From the NCBI RefSeq assembly GCF_016462545.1, contig NZ_JAEMTA010000001.1:382668-446667 (forward strand): DNA of 64,000 nucleotides, given 5' to 3'. This document shows, one piece after another, positions 51,008-59,083 of the stretch (positions are counted from its first letter, which is position 1; each line of letters begins with the position of its first letter). The position numbers and the translations under genes were made by a program. Under the pieces are notes generated by a model. The model saw only the letters and a program-made list of their open reading frames with translations, was not told where the DNA came from and searched no databases. Source of the stretch: Mycolicibacterium sp. (GTDB lineage: Bacteria > Actinomycetota > Actinomycetes > Mycobacteriales > Mycobacteriaceae).

Positions 51008-52230
51008 CGCATAGCTGTTCGTGGTCCGGGCGTGAAGGTGACGGGTAGCTTGCTCACGGCATGCACCTCGCCTGCGTCTTCGAACAGTTCGTGTTCGGCT
51101 GCCAGCTCGAAGTCGGGTAGCCGCCGAAGGACCTGAGTGATCATGACGTCGAACATCATCTTGGCGTAGTGGGACCCGAGGCAGCGATGCATGCCCACCC
51201 CGAAGGCCATCTGCTTCTTGGCATTCGGGCGCGTGAGATCGAGGATGTCCGGGTCGGAGAACACTGCCGGGTCTCGGTTGGCCGCCGCCCACATGAGAAT
51301 GGCCCGGTCGCCCTGGCACAGGGGCTGGCCGTGGAACTCGGCGTCGCGGGACACCGTGCGCGCCAGACCGAGAGTGGGGGTGTAGAGCCGAAGCAGTTCG
51401 TCGGTGCCCTTCTTCACCAGGCCTGGATCGTCGATGAACTGCTGGCGCAGCGTGTGATCGTCGCACAGCCGCCGCAGCACGTTGCCGGTGAACCCGCTGG
51501 TGGTGTCCATCCCGCCGAGCATCATCAGCACCGCGTACATCGTGATCTGACCATCGTCGAGCGGGCTGCCGTTCAGGGTGCCGCGCAGGATGTCGCTGAA
51601 GAGGTCGTCCCCCAAGCCCTCCGCACGCCGTTGCTCCATGTGCTTGACGATCTCGCCGAACATCTCCATGCCCGCCATCGCGGCCTTCGCCGGATCGTGC
51701 GCGCGATCGTGCACCGTACTGTGCACCCAGCGCACCCAGTCCATATGTCGTGATTCGTCGAACTTCAACAGCCGCAGGATCAATCGGGCCGGGAGCGGGG
51801 TGGTGAGTTCACCGACCAGATCGCATTCGCCGCGCTCGATGAACGCGTCGATGGCCTCATTGGTCATCTCGATGGCGCTCTCGCGGAAGCGTTCCGCCGA
51901 TCCCGGCGAGAACCGCTTCAGCGTGACCTCGCGCAGTTCCTGCGTCTCCGGGGGGTCCGACTCGATCGGCAGGATGGGCAGCGGCATCTCGCTGGCGGGA
52001 ACGCCGACCGACGGATACGAGTTGAACAGGTCGTCGTCACGGGCGGCGTCGAAGACCGACGCATAGTCGACGAGCGCCCAAAAGCCCTCATAGTGATTCG
52101 AATGGGCGACGGGACAGCCGGATTCGCGCATGGTGCGGAACGTTCCGTACGGATCGTCCCGGAACTCGGGCGAATGGTGGTCCAGATCCACCTCTGCGCG
52201 GTGTCGCGGCTCGGCGTGGAGATCGGTCAT
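51004..52230 (-). CDS. cytochrome P450
   Basis: This 408-aa bacterial class I P450 carries GGMDTTSG in the I-helix (oxygen-binding groove; Gly replaces the usual Ala), ELLRL as the K-helix ExxR and heme-ligand motif FGVGMHRCLG with Cys near residue 350. No membrane anchor is present. No ferredoxin or reductase gene lies nearby, so electron partners must be supplied elsewhere. It is second in the 53406 operon, 21 nt after the Ltp gene, and overlaps FadD by 4 nt, suggesting oxidation of a hydrocarbon, alcohol or ring before CoA activation. The P450 family cannot be named with confidence. Confidence 0.92.
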   Translation of the reverse strand: MTDLHAEPRHRAEVDLDHHSPEFRDDPYGTFRTMRESGCPVAHSNHYEGFWALVDYASVFDAARDDDLFNSYPSVGVPASEMPLPILPIESDPPETQELREVTLKRFSPGSAERFRESAIEMTNEAIDAFIERGECDLVGELTTPLPARLILRLLKFDESRHMDWVRWVHSTVHDRAHDPAKAAMAGMEMFGEIVKHMEQRRAEGLGDDLFSDILRGTLNGSPLDDGQITMYAVLMMLGGMDTTSGFTGNVLRRLCDDHTLRQQFIDDPGLVKKGTDELLRLYTPTLGLARTVSRDAEFHGQPLCQGDRAILMWAAANRDPAVFSDPDILDLTRPNAKKQMAFGVGMHRCLGSHYAKMMFDVMITQVLRRLPDFELAAEHELFEDAGEVHAVSKLPVTFTPGPRTAMR

Positions 52231-52251
52231 CGGTTCGGCTCCTCGGTCTGG

Positions 52252-53406
52252 CTACTTCGAGAGGATGGCTACGGCGGCCGTGCCCGGTGCCCCGTACAAC
52301 TGCGCGAGCGCGACCTGCGGATCGTTCGGCACCTGTCGGTCGCCCGCGGTGCCGCGCAACTGGTGGACCAGCTCGTACACCTGTCGCAGACCCGAGGCGC
52401 CGACGGGCTCTCCGTTGGCCAGCAGGCCGCCGTCGGTGTTGATCGGCAGCCGGCCGCCGATCTTGGTGGCGCCGTCGGCGAGCAGTGCCTCCTGTTCGCC
52501 GTCCTTGCAGAGACCAGTTTCGGCCATGTGGATGATCTCCGAACCGGCGTCGGTGTCCTGCAGTTGCGCGACGTCGACGTCCTCGGGTCCGATGCCCGCC
52601 AACTCGTAGGCCGCGTGCGCCGCCTCGGAGGTCGTGCCGGGTTGGATGGGCAGCTCGATCGACGTCCGCAGGAGTTCGTAGGCTCCCTCACGACGACTGC
52701 GCAGTGCCGTGGAGCGGAGGTAGATCGGGTGCTCGGTGTACTGCTTGGCCTTGTCCGCCCGGCACACGACCACGGCGGCTGCGCCTTCATTGGGATTGCA
52801 GTACATGTATTGCCGCAGGGGAGCATTCACCACCGGCGAACTCAGGATTGCGTCGATGCTCATTGGCTTGCGCCGCCAGGCGTGTGGTGTCACCGCGCCG
52901 TTCTCCATGTTCTTGGCTGCGACCCTGGCCAGCGCCTCCTCGCTGATGTCGTGATCGTGCATGTAGCGCATGATCTTGGTGCCGAAGTAGTGGGTGGTCA
53001 GGAACATGCCCTGATCGCCGTACCACTGGGGTAGCCCCGACACCGAGGGATCGGCGCCGAAGGCGCCGCGCGGATGCTTGTCCAGCCCGACGCCGACGGC
53101 GATGTCGGCCTCGCCGAGTTGCACGTCGCGGGCGGCCAACGTCAGCAGTGAGTTGCCGGTCGCGCACCCGCTCAGGGTGGCGCGCGCGGGGATGCCCGTC
53201 ATACCTGCCAGTCCGGTGACCGCCTCGGGGTTGGCGACCTCGAGGCTGCCCGCATACAGGCTGCCGACCGCCGACCACGGCACGCCTGCGTCGCGCAGCG
53301 CGTGGGAGATCGCGACGGCACCCATCTCCAGCGCCGAGCGATCCTCATACCGTCCGAAGGGATGAAGTCCGACCCCGATGATGGCGATGTCGGGCTTGCT
53401 GCTCAT
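52252..53406 (-). CDS. thiolase-fold lipid-transfer-like protein (Ltp/SCP-x type)
   Basis: This 384-aa thiolase-fold protein starts at ATG 53406 with AAAGGAT upstream. It keeps a Cys at the nucleophile position (LSGCATGNSLL, near residue 94). The C-terminal GHPxGATG motif of thiolases is changed to GEPVGASG, and LPINTDGG has Asp where HGG is usual. It may cleave branched or sterol-like 3-ketoacyl-CoA with altered chemistry, or act as an aldolase. It leads the seven-gene operon with P450, FadD, two FadE, CoA-transferase homologue and SDR. No DUF35 gene is adjacent. Confidence 0.82.
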   Translation of the reverse strand: MSSKPDIAIIGVGLHPFGRYEDRSALEMGAVAISHALRDAGVPWSAVGSLYAGSLEVANPEAVTGLAGMTGIPARATLSGCATGNSLLTLAARDVQLGEADIAVGVGLDKHPRGAFGADPSVSGLPQWYGDQGMFLTTHYFGTKIMRYMHDHDISEEALARVAAKNMENGAVTPHAWRRKPMSIDAILSSPVVNAPLRQYMYCNPNEGAAAVVVCRADKAKQYTEHPIYLRSTALRSRREGAYELLRTSIELPIQPGTTSEAAHAAYELAGIGPEDVDVAQLQDTDAGSEIIHMAETGLCKDGEQEALLADGATKIGGRLPINTDGGLLANGEPVGASGLRQVYELVHQLRGTAGDRQVPNDPQVALAQLYGAPGTAAVAILSK

Positions 53407-53583
53407 GTCGATCCTTTCGGCGGAAGTCACGTCGTCACCGATCGCGGCAGGACTCTGCGTTGACTCGGATGGCTGTAACCCTATAACTATATATCGGATT
53501 AGCGCGGTCAGGTCTAGAATCGTCCTGCCACCGGGTGATGGTGGTAGGCGCAACGTTCGCCGCAGACGAAGGCTGAGGAGCTC
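53407..53583. promoter_or_regulatory. divergent promoter region
   Basis: This 177-bp region separates the divergent Ltp and FadD genes. The AT-rich segment around 53481-53503 (core ATATATCGGATTAGC) stands out from the GC-rich background and shares ATATCGG with 61801 and, on the other strand, with the site at 18551. Read on the minus strand it begins GCTAAT like the GntR dyads. Promoters and an operator probably sit here, but no perfect palindrome is visible. Confidence 0.35.
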
Positions 53584-55083
53584 TTGAGTATCTCGTTGCT
53601 GTTGGAGATGGCCGTTTCGGGTGATCCGGAACGCGTGGCACTGGTGGACGGCGACAACCGGCTCACCACCGGCGAACTCAACGCTCTCGTCGATGGTGGG
53701 GCAGGGGTGATCGCCGAGTCCGGGGCCTCGCACGTCGCGTACGTCGGAGCCGGCGGCATCATGCAGCCACTGCTCATCTTCGCCGCAGCGCGGGCCGGTG
53801 TGCCGTACACGCCAATCAACTACCGACTGAGCGCCGACGGTATTGCGGAGTTGGTCGAGCGGCTGTCCGATCCGCTGGTCATCGTCGACGATCGCTACGG
53901 CGACATGATCGCCGGCCGCGGCGAACGCATCATGACCTCCGCGCAGTTTCTGGCGGCGGCGCGGATCGCCGACCCCGTCGCCGAGTTCGCCGACCCGGAC
54001 GACGTCGCCATCGTGCTCTTCACCTCGGGTACGACCTCGAAGCCGAAGGCGGTCGAACTCTCGCACGGCAACCTGACGAGCTACATCACGGGCACCGTCG
54101 AATTCGATTCGGCCGATGCCACCGACGCGGCGCTCATCTGCGTGCCGCCGTACCACATCGCCGGGGTCAACGCGGCGATCTCAAATCTCTATGCGGGTCG
54201 GAAGATGGTCTACCTCGCCACGTTCGAGGCCGCCGAGTGGGTGCGGCTGATCGCCGATGAGAAGGTGACGACCGCTACCGTGGTTCCGACGATGCTCGAT
54301 CGGATCGTCACGACGCTGGAGCAGCATCCGCTCGATCTGCCATCACTTCGGAATCTGGCCTACGGCGGGTCGAAGGTCGGACTTCCGTTGGTGCGCAGGG
54401 CACTCGACCTGCTACCGGAGGTGGGCTTCGTCAATGCCTACGGCCTGACCGAGACCAGCTCGACGATCGCGGTGCTGACGCCCGACGACCACCGTGAGGC
54501 GCACGGCAACGCTGACGAGGTGGTGGCCAGACGCCTCGGCTCGGTGGGTCAACCCGTACCGGGCATAGAGTTGGAGATTCGCGACGAGGACGGAACGGTG
54601 CTCGGTCCCGGTGAGACCGGTGAGTTGTTCGTCAGGGGGGAACAGGTTTCCGGGAAGTACACCGGCATCGGTTCGGTACTCGACGCGCACGGCTGGTTCC
54701 CCACCAAGGACATCGCGACACTCGACGAGGCCGGATACCTGTTCATCACCGGGCGTTCCGACGACACCATCATCCGGGGCGGCGAGAACATCGCCCCCGC
54801 AGAGCTCGAAGACGTCCTCGTCGAGCATCCACACGTGCACGAGGTCGCCGTCGTTGGCGTGCCCGATCCGCAGTGGGGCCAAGCCATCGTGGCCGTGGTG
54901 GTTCCCGCCGCCGGTACCGAGCCGGACGCCGACGAGTTGCGTGAGCACGTCCGGGCGGTGCTGCGAGGATCGCGCACGCCCGACCGCGTGGTGTTCCGCG
55001 ACGCGCTCCCGAGCAATGCCACGGGGAAGCTCCTGCGCCGCGAAATCGTCGAAGATCTGCGTACCGCGAACGCCGACAAGTAA
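53584..55083 (+). CDS. acyl-CoA synthetase (AMP-binding, FadD-like)
   Basis: This 499-aa ligase has P-loop LFTSGTTSKPKAVELSH near residue 145, NAYGLTETSSTIAV near 285, FPTKDIATLDEAGYLFITGR near 375 (Lys replaces the usual Gly of TGD) and catalytic Lys in NATGKLLRREI near 485. It starts at TTG 53584, with GAGGAG just upstream. It is followed 11 nt later by a small Cys protein and then a WS/DGAT gene. Confidence 0.9.
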   Translation: MSISLLLEMAVSGDPERVALVDGDNRLTTGELNALVDGGAGVIAESGASHVAYVGAGGIMQPLLIFAAARAGVPYTPINYRLSADGIAELVERLSDPLVIVDDRYGDMIAGRGERIMTSAQFLAAARIADPVAEFADPDDVAIVLFTSGTTSKPKAVELSHGNLTSYITGTVEFDSADATDAALICVPPYHIAGVNAAISNLYAGRKMVYLATFEAAEWVRLIADEKVTTATVVPTMLDRIVTTLEQHPLDLPSLRNLAYGGSKVGLPLVRRALDLLPEVGFVNAYGLTETSSTIAVLTPDDHREAHGNADEVVARRLGSVGQPVPGIELEIRDEDGTVLGPGETGELFVRGEQVSGKYTGIGSVLDAHGWFPTKDIATLDEAGYLFITGRSDDTIIRGGENIAPAELEDVLVEHPHVHEVAVVGVPDPQWGQAIVAVVVPAAGTEPDADELREHVRAVLRGSRTPDRVVFRDALPSNATGKLLRREIVEDLRTANADK

Positions 55084-55094
55084 AGGAAGACAAT

Positions 55095-55397
55095 ATGATC
55101 AAGAACGGCAGCCGCCTCCAAAGTCAGGTGTGCGACACGCAGGTCATCGTGGTGAAGGCCGCCGACAGCCTCGACGACCTGCGCTGCGGAGGTCATCCGA
55201 TGGTCCCCGTGGGCACCGAGAAGGCTGGCGGCCTCGCCTTGGAGTCGGGTTTCTCCGATGGCAGCCTGATGGGTAAGCGCTACGTCGACGACGGCGGCGC
55301 CGAGGTGCTGGTCACCAAGGCCGGTGCGGGCTCGCTGAGCGTGGGCACCACCGCTCTGACGATCAAGGAAGCCAAGCCGCTGCCCGCCAGCGACTGA
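55095..55397 (+). CDS. conserved small protein with CGG motif, function unknown
   Basis: This 100-aa soluble protein has two Cys (VCDTQVIVVKAADSLDDLRC, then GGHPMVPVG). The well-formed strands and the GG and HPM motif suggest a small beta-rich domain, possibly binding a metal or an acyl group, but no family could be named. It starts at ATG 55095 after AAAGGAAG, 11 nt behind the FadD gene, so it probably acts with that ligase. Confidence 0.75.
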   Translation: MIKNGSRLQSQVCDTQVIVVKAADSLDDLRCGGHPMVPVGTEKAGGLALESGFSDGSLMGKRYVDDGGAEVLVTKAGAGSLSVGTTALTIKEAKPLPASD

Positions 55398-55402
55398 TCA
55401 CT

Positions 55403-55419
55403 GGTTCATGCCGTGAACC
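55403..55419. terminator. inverted repeat after the small Cys gene
   Basis: GGTTCA and TGAACC are separated by 5 nt, just after the 55095 gene. A hairpin here could end or attenuate the FadD transcript before the WS/DGAT gene. It lies next to the GTTAG dyad at 55420 and could instead be part of an operator. Confidence 0.35.
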
Positions 55420-55433
55420 GTTAGACATTTAGC
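55420..55433. promoter_or_regulatory. GTTAG-N4-TTAGC dyad, possible GntR-type site
   Basis: GTTAGACATTTAGC resembles the palindrome at 35602 in its outer bases and lies 63 bp upstream of the WS/DGAT start. It is the only palindromic element in this 99-bp gap apart from the inverted repeat at 55403. Confidence 0.35.
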
Positions 55434-55496
55434 GTTATTCACCGCCGTCACGGGGTAGCGACCTAGGCTGATGTCGATGCACGGGGTGGAGGAGCG

Positions 55497-56891
55497 GTGA
55501 AGAGGCTTGGCGGCTGGGACGCGGTCCTGCTCTACAACGAGACCGCCAATCTGCATCAGCACACCTTGAAGATCGCGGTGGTCGACGCCACCGCGGTCGA
55601 CGGCTTCGGGTACGACCTGTTCCGTCGGACGCTGGCACGGCGGCTGCACCTACTCGAGCCACTCCGGTATCGCCTCGTCGACATCCCCGGCAAGGTGCAT
55701 CACCCCATGTGGCTGGAGAACTGCGACGTCGATCTCGAGTATCACGTGCGGCGTATTCGCACCGCGCCTCCCGGGCGTCAGCGCGAACTCGACGCCACCA
55801 TCGGCGAGATCGCCAGCACGCCACTCGATCGTCGAAAACCACTGTGGGAGTTCTACTTCGTCGAAGGTATGGCTGACAACCGATACGCGATCGTCGGGAA
55901 GGTGCACCACGCCTTGGCCGACGGCGTCGCATCCGCCAACCTGATGGCTCGTGCGCTGGACCTGCCCGGGGCCTCGCAGTCCGAACGGGACGACTATCGA
56001 CGAGATCCCGAACCCACGGCCGGGCAGTTGCTCCGCGCAGCCATGCGTGACCACGCGGCCACGGCGCGCGAGCTTCCCGGTCTGCTGTGGGACACCGGCA
56101 AGGGTGTTCGACGCGTCCGTCGCAAGTCGCGGTCCGAGCCCGAACTCGCCCGAAACTTCCACCCTCCGCAGACCTTCCTCAATCACGTCGTGTCACCGGG
56201 GCGCACGTTCGCCAGCGCCACGCTCGACCTTGCCGAGGTGAAGGGCACCGGCAAGCACCTCGACGCGACCATCAACGACGTCGTGCTGGCGGTCAGCACC
56301 GGAGCGCTGCGCTCCCTGTTGCTGAAGTACGACGGCCACGCCGACGAGCCGCTGCTGTGCGGCGTGCCGATGAGCATCGACACGTCACCCGAGCGGATAT
56401 CGGGTAACGCACTGGGGACCGTGGTCGTCTCACTGCCGGTGCACACCGACGATCCTCTCGAGTGGGTGCGACTCGCCCGGGTCGGTTCGACGATCGGCAA
56501 GGAGAACGCGCAACTGCTCGGACCCGCGCTCGTCAGCCGGTGGTCGAGCTATGCACCACCGGCCTTGACGGAGTGGGGTTTTCGCCGCATCGCGACCAGT
56601 GATTCGCCGAACAAGTTGATCAACGTGCCCGTCTCCAACGTCCCAGGCCCGCGCCAGTCTGGTCGGATCGCCGGCGCCCCGCTCGAGCGGATCTACTCGG
56701 TAGGCCCGCTCACCTTCGGGGTGGGCGTCAACATCACCGTCTGGAGCTACGTCGATCAACTGAACATCTCCGTACTCGCCGACGACGCCACGCTCGGCGA
56801 CCCGCATGAGCTGACCGACGCCATGGTTCATGCGTTCGGACTCATCCGTCAGGCCGCTGGGCTACCCGCCGCGGCCACGCCGGCACGATGA
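55497..56891 (+). CDS. wax ester synthase/diacylglycerol acyltransferase (WS/DGAT) family protein
   Basis: This 464-aa acyltransferase joins acyl-CoA to an alcohol or diacylglycerol, storing excess acyl groups as triacylglycerol or wax. It has the catalytic HHALADG at residues 137-143, the preceding PLW motif at 115-117, and INDVVLAVSTGALRSLL plus NVPVSNVPGPRQ in the C-terminal half. It starts at GTG 55497. The only storage-type gene in the window, it may buffer acyl-CoA made by the surrounding ligases. It converges on the amidohydrolase gene with a 1-nt gap. Confidence 0.92.
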   Translation: MKRLGGWDAVLLYNETANLHQHTLKIAVVDATAVDGFGYDLFRRTLARRLHLLEPLRYRLVDIPGKVHHPMWLENCDVDLEYHVRRIRTAPPGRQRELDATIGEIASTPLDRRKPLWEFYFVEGMADNRYAIVGKVHHALADGVASANLMARALDLPGASQSERDDYRRDPEPTAGQLLRAAMRDHAATARELPGLLWDTGKGVRRVRRKSRSEPELARNFHPPQTFLNHVVSPGRTFASATLDLAEVKGTGKHLDATINDVVLAVSTGALRSLLLKYDGHADEPLLCGVPMSIDTSPERISGNALGTVVVSLPVHTDDPLEWVRLARVGSTIGKENAQLLGPALVSRWSSYAPPALTEWGFRRIATSDSPNKLINVPVSNVPGPRQSGRIAGAPLERIYSVGPLTFGVGVNITVWSYVDQLNISVLADDATLGDPHELTDAMVHAFGLIRQAAGLPAAATPAR

Positions 56892-56892
56892 C

Positions 56893-58125
56893 TCAGGCGT
56901 TGGCGAGTTCTGCAGGCGGCCGCAGGGCTGCGGGATCGGGGTTTGCCAGCGGCAGACCCATGAACCGGCGGGCGTTGTCTCCCATGAAGTCATAGGTCCG
57001 GCGAACGTCCATGCCCTCGGCGTACTTCCAGTACCCCTTCGGCGTGGCCAAACCCTCGGGATGCGGCCAGTCGGAGCCGAACATGACCTTGTCCCACCCG
57101 ACGGTCTGCACGACGTCGGCCACCGAACCCTCCCAGAACGGGCTGACCCAGATGTTGCGTCGGAACACCTCGTGGGGATGCTCGGGGAAGTTCTGCGGCA
57201 TCTTCCGATAGGTCATCTCGAGATCGTCGAATAGTGGCTTGATCCAAGCACTTCCGTTCTCGACGCTGGCGATGCGCAGATTGGGGAATCGGGTGAGAGT
57301 GCCGTGGCAGATCAAGCTGGTGAGCATGTCCGCGATCTCGCGATGGCCGAGGGCAGTCCACTTGAACGCAGACATCTCGAAGGCGTTGCTCGTGTCCGCC
57401 GGCTCCCACTTCTCGATGTACTCCTGGAGCGGCGGCTGGCTGGCGTGGAACACGATCGGCAACCCGGCGTCCTCGACGTCGCGCCAGAAGGGATCGAACT
57501 CCGGCAGAGCGGGGGAGCGCCAACCCTTGTAACCCTTGACCGGGGCAGGCTTGATCAGGGCGACCTTGGCGCCATTGGCCAAGAGGTATTCCAGTTCGCG
57601 GCGGCCTTCGTCCACGATGCCGAGATTGATGACGGGCGTCGAGAAGACACGGTTCTGGTAGCTGAATCCCCAGTGCTCCAGCATCCACTGGTTGAGCGCG
57701 TGAATGATCGCGGCGGTCAACTCGGGATCCTCCGCCGACGAATGCTCGACGAGGTTGGCCAGGGTGGGGTAATTGATGCACGAGTCGACGCCTTGGCCGT
57801 TCAGCTCGGCGATGCGGTCATCGGGGTTGCGCGCGCCTGGCGGCGTGTCGATGCCGCGGCCCGACATCTCCCGCATGGTCAGTCCCTCGGGGTTCTGACC
57901 GGAGTAGAACTTCTCGTGCGCGCCGGGGGCGGCCACCCGATCGAACGTCGGGTTGGGCATGTAGTCGGTGATCTTGTTGAGGATCGCTATCCGCGTATGC
58001 CTGCCGATCTGTACGAACTGCACGGCCTTCTTGTACTGCTCCGGCAGGTACTTCAGCAGCGCCTCGGGCGTCTCGTACATGTGCTGGTCGGCATCGAAGA
58101 TCGGTGCGTCGGTGAACTGGGTCAT
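56893..58125 (-). CDS. amidohydrolase-2 family protein (DxDxH type)
   Basis: This 410-aa TIM-barrel metal enzyme has first metal motif FDADQHMYE (residues 10-18), LNQWMLEHWGFSYQNR, IVFHASQPP, ASVENGSAWI and FGSDWPHPEGL with the last Asp ligand. It is the same subgroup as the 12471-13679 product. It starts at ATG 58125 with GAGAGGGA upstream. It is transcribed alone, divergent from a TetR gene with a 20-bp palindrome between them, so it is probably that regulator's target. Confidence 0.87.
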   Translation of the reverse strand: MTQFTDAPIFDADQHMYETPEALLKYLPEQYKKAVQFVQIGRHTRIAILNKITDYMPNPTFDRVAAPGAHEKFYSGQNPEGLTMREMSGRGIDTPPGARNPDDRIAELNGQGVDSCINYPTLANLVEHSSAEDPELTAAIIHALNQWMLEHWGFSYQNRVFSTPVINLGIVDEGRRELEYLLANGAKVALIKPAPVKGYKGWRSPALPEFDPFWRDVEDAGLPIVFHASQPPLQEYIEKWEPADTSNAFEMSAFKWTALGHREIADMLTSLICHGTLTRFPNLRIASVENGSAWIKPLFDDLEMTYRKMPQNFPEHPHEVFRRNIWVSPFWEGSVADVVQTVGWDKVMFGSDWPHPEGLATPKGYWKYAEGMDVRRTYDFMGDNARRFMGLPLANPDPAALRPPAELANA

Positions 58126-58175
58126 CGGTGTCCCTCTCGCTAACTCGACATGCGGTTGAAGATGAGCTTGGCGCA

Positions 58176-58195
58176 ACTTGACATTTGTGTCAAGT
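58176..58195. promoter_or_regulatory. ACTTGACA-N4-TGTCAAGT palindrome, TetR operator
   Basis: This is a perfect dyad with 8-bp arms around TTTG, 51 bp upstream of the amidohydrolase start and 68 bp upstream of the TetR start at 58263. Size and place fit the operator of the adjacent TetR protein. Confidence 0.7.
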
Positions 58196-58262
58196 GATTA
58201 CCGGTAGATGATCTAGAAGTGCAGTGATTGCCCTTGACAGTATCGTCATATACAGTCCCCGC

Positions 58263-58871
58263 ATGACAGTGACGGCGGGTGCGCTGGACACGGGTCGTGG
58301 TGAGCGGACCCGATCCGCGATCCTCGACGCCAGCCGGCGACTCTTCCTGGAACGTGGCTTCGGTGGCACGCCCATCAACGCGATCACCGAGGCGTGCGGT
58401 ATTTCGCGCGCCGGCTTCTACACCTACTTCAAGGACAAGCGCGAAGTCTTCAACGTCCTCGGCCAGACCGCGTACCACGACGCACTCACGGTCATCGCCG
58501 AGTGGGCGGATGCCGAGAAGGCGTTCGGTCCGGCTGATGTCCGGGCCTGGGTCGGACACTACTTCGACTACATGGACCATCACGGAGCGTTCGTCCTGGC
58601 GTCAGCGCATTCGGCCCCCGACGACGAGGCGTTCCGTGCGTCGCGCAACCGGATGGTGTCGCGGGCGTCGTGGAAGCTGGGGCATACCATCGCTGGCGGC
58701 GGGCCGCATTCGCCCGACGTCATCGGCGTCGCGGTGATGGGATTACTGGATCGTGCGTGGCACACGGTGCACCAGCAGTCCGTCGCCGTCGACCGTGACG
58801 AGATGATCGCGGTGGTCGCCGAGATGATCTTCGCGATGTCGAAACCCGTTGCGCCGCATACTGCTGGCTGA
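58263..58871 (+). CDS. TetR/AcrR-family transcriptional regulator
   Basis: This 202-aa repressor has HTH at residues 13-60 (RSAILDASRRLFLERGFGGT, then AITEACGISRAGFYTYFKDK) and a helical C-terminal ligand domain (VRAWVGHYFDYMDHHGAFVL). ATG 58263 gives the normal family N-terminus; an upstream in-frame start (58224) would lie in the promoter. It probably controls the divergent amidohydrolase gene and itself through the palindrome at 58176. Confidence 0.88.
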   Translation: MTVTAGALDTGRGERTRSAILDASRRLFLERGFGGTPINAITEACGISRAGFYTYFKDKREVFNVLGQTAYHDALTVIAEWADAEKAFGPADVRAWVGHYFDYMDHHGAFVLASAHSAPDDEAFRASRNRMVSRASWKLGHTIAGGGPHSPDVIGVAVMGLLDRAWHTVHQQSVAVDRDEMIAVVAEMIFAMSKPVAPHTAG

Positions 58872-58932
58872 TGTGGGTAATCCACGATAGGCAGAGTCAG
58901 TCCAGGCTCCGTCACTACTGAAGGAGTTCGAC

Positions 58933-59073
58933 ATGTCCGGCTTCGACACCAGCCAGCCGATCGCCGACGACGAGGCACTCAAGGACGTTGACACCGAGAA
59001 GGCCCCCACGTCCGACGACGCCGAGGAAGTGGAGGCGGAGAAGTTGGGAGACGCCACGCCGGGGCCGCGCTGA
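58933..59073 (+). CDS. small acidic disordered protein, 46 aa
   Basis: ATG 58933 follows AAGGAG with 6-nt spacing and opens a 46-residue frame: MSGFDTSQPIADDEALKD and a tail with TEKAPTSDDAEEVEAEK. It is strongly acidic, has no Cys or Trp and is predicted to be disordered. The good ribosome binding site and clear frame support translation. No function is known. It converges on the DUF2889 gene, whose stop is 10 nt away. Confidence 0.6.
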   Translation: MSGFDTSQPIADDEALKDVDTEKAPTSDDAEEVEAEKLGDATPGPR

Positions 59074-59083
59074 TTCGAGGACG

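Noticed and set aside
58234..58256. TTGACA followed by TACAGT upstream of the TetR gene, as a sigma70-type promoter
   Set aside because: The spacer is only 11 bp, too short for a functional -35/-10 pair; one of the hexamers may still act alone.
58873..58886. Short GTGG-CCAC hairpin after the TetR gene as a terminator
   Set aside because: Only 4-bp arms with no U-tract; too weak to annotate.
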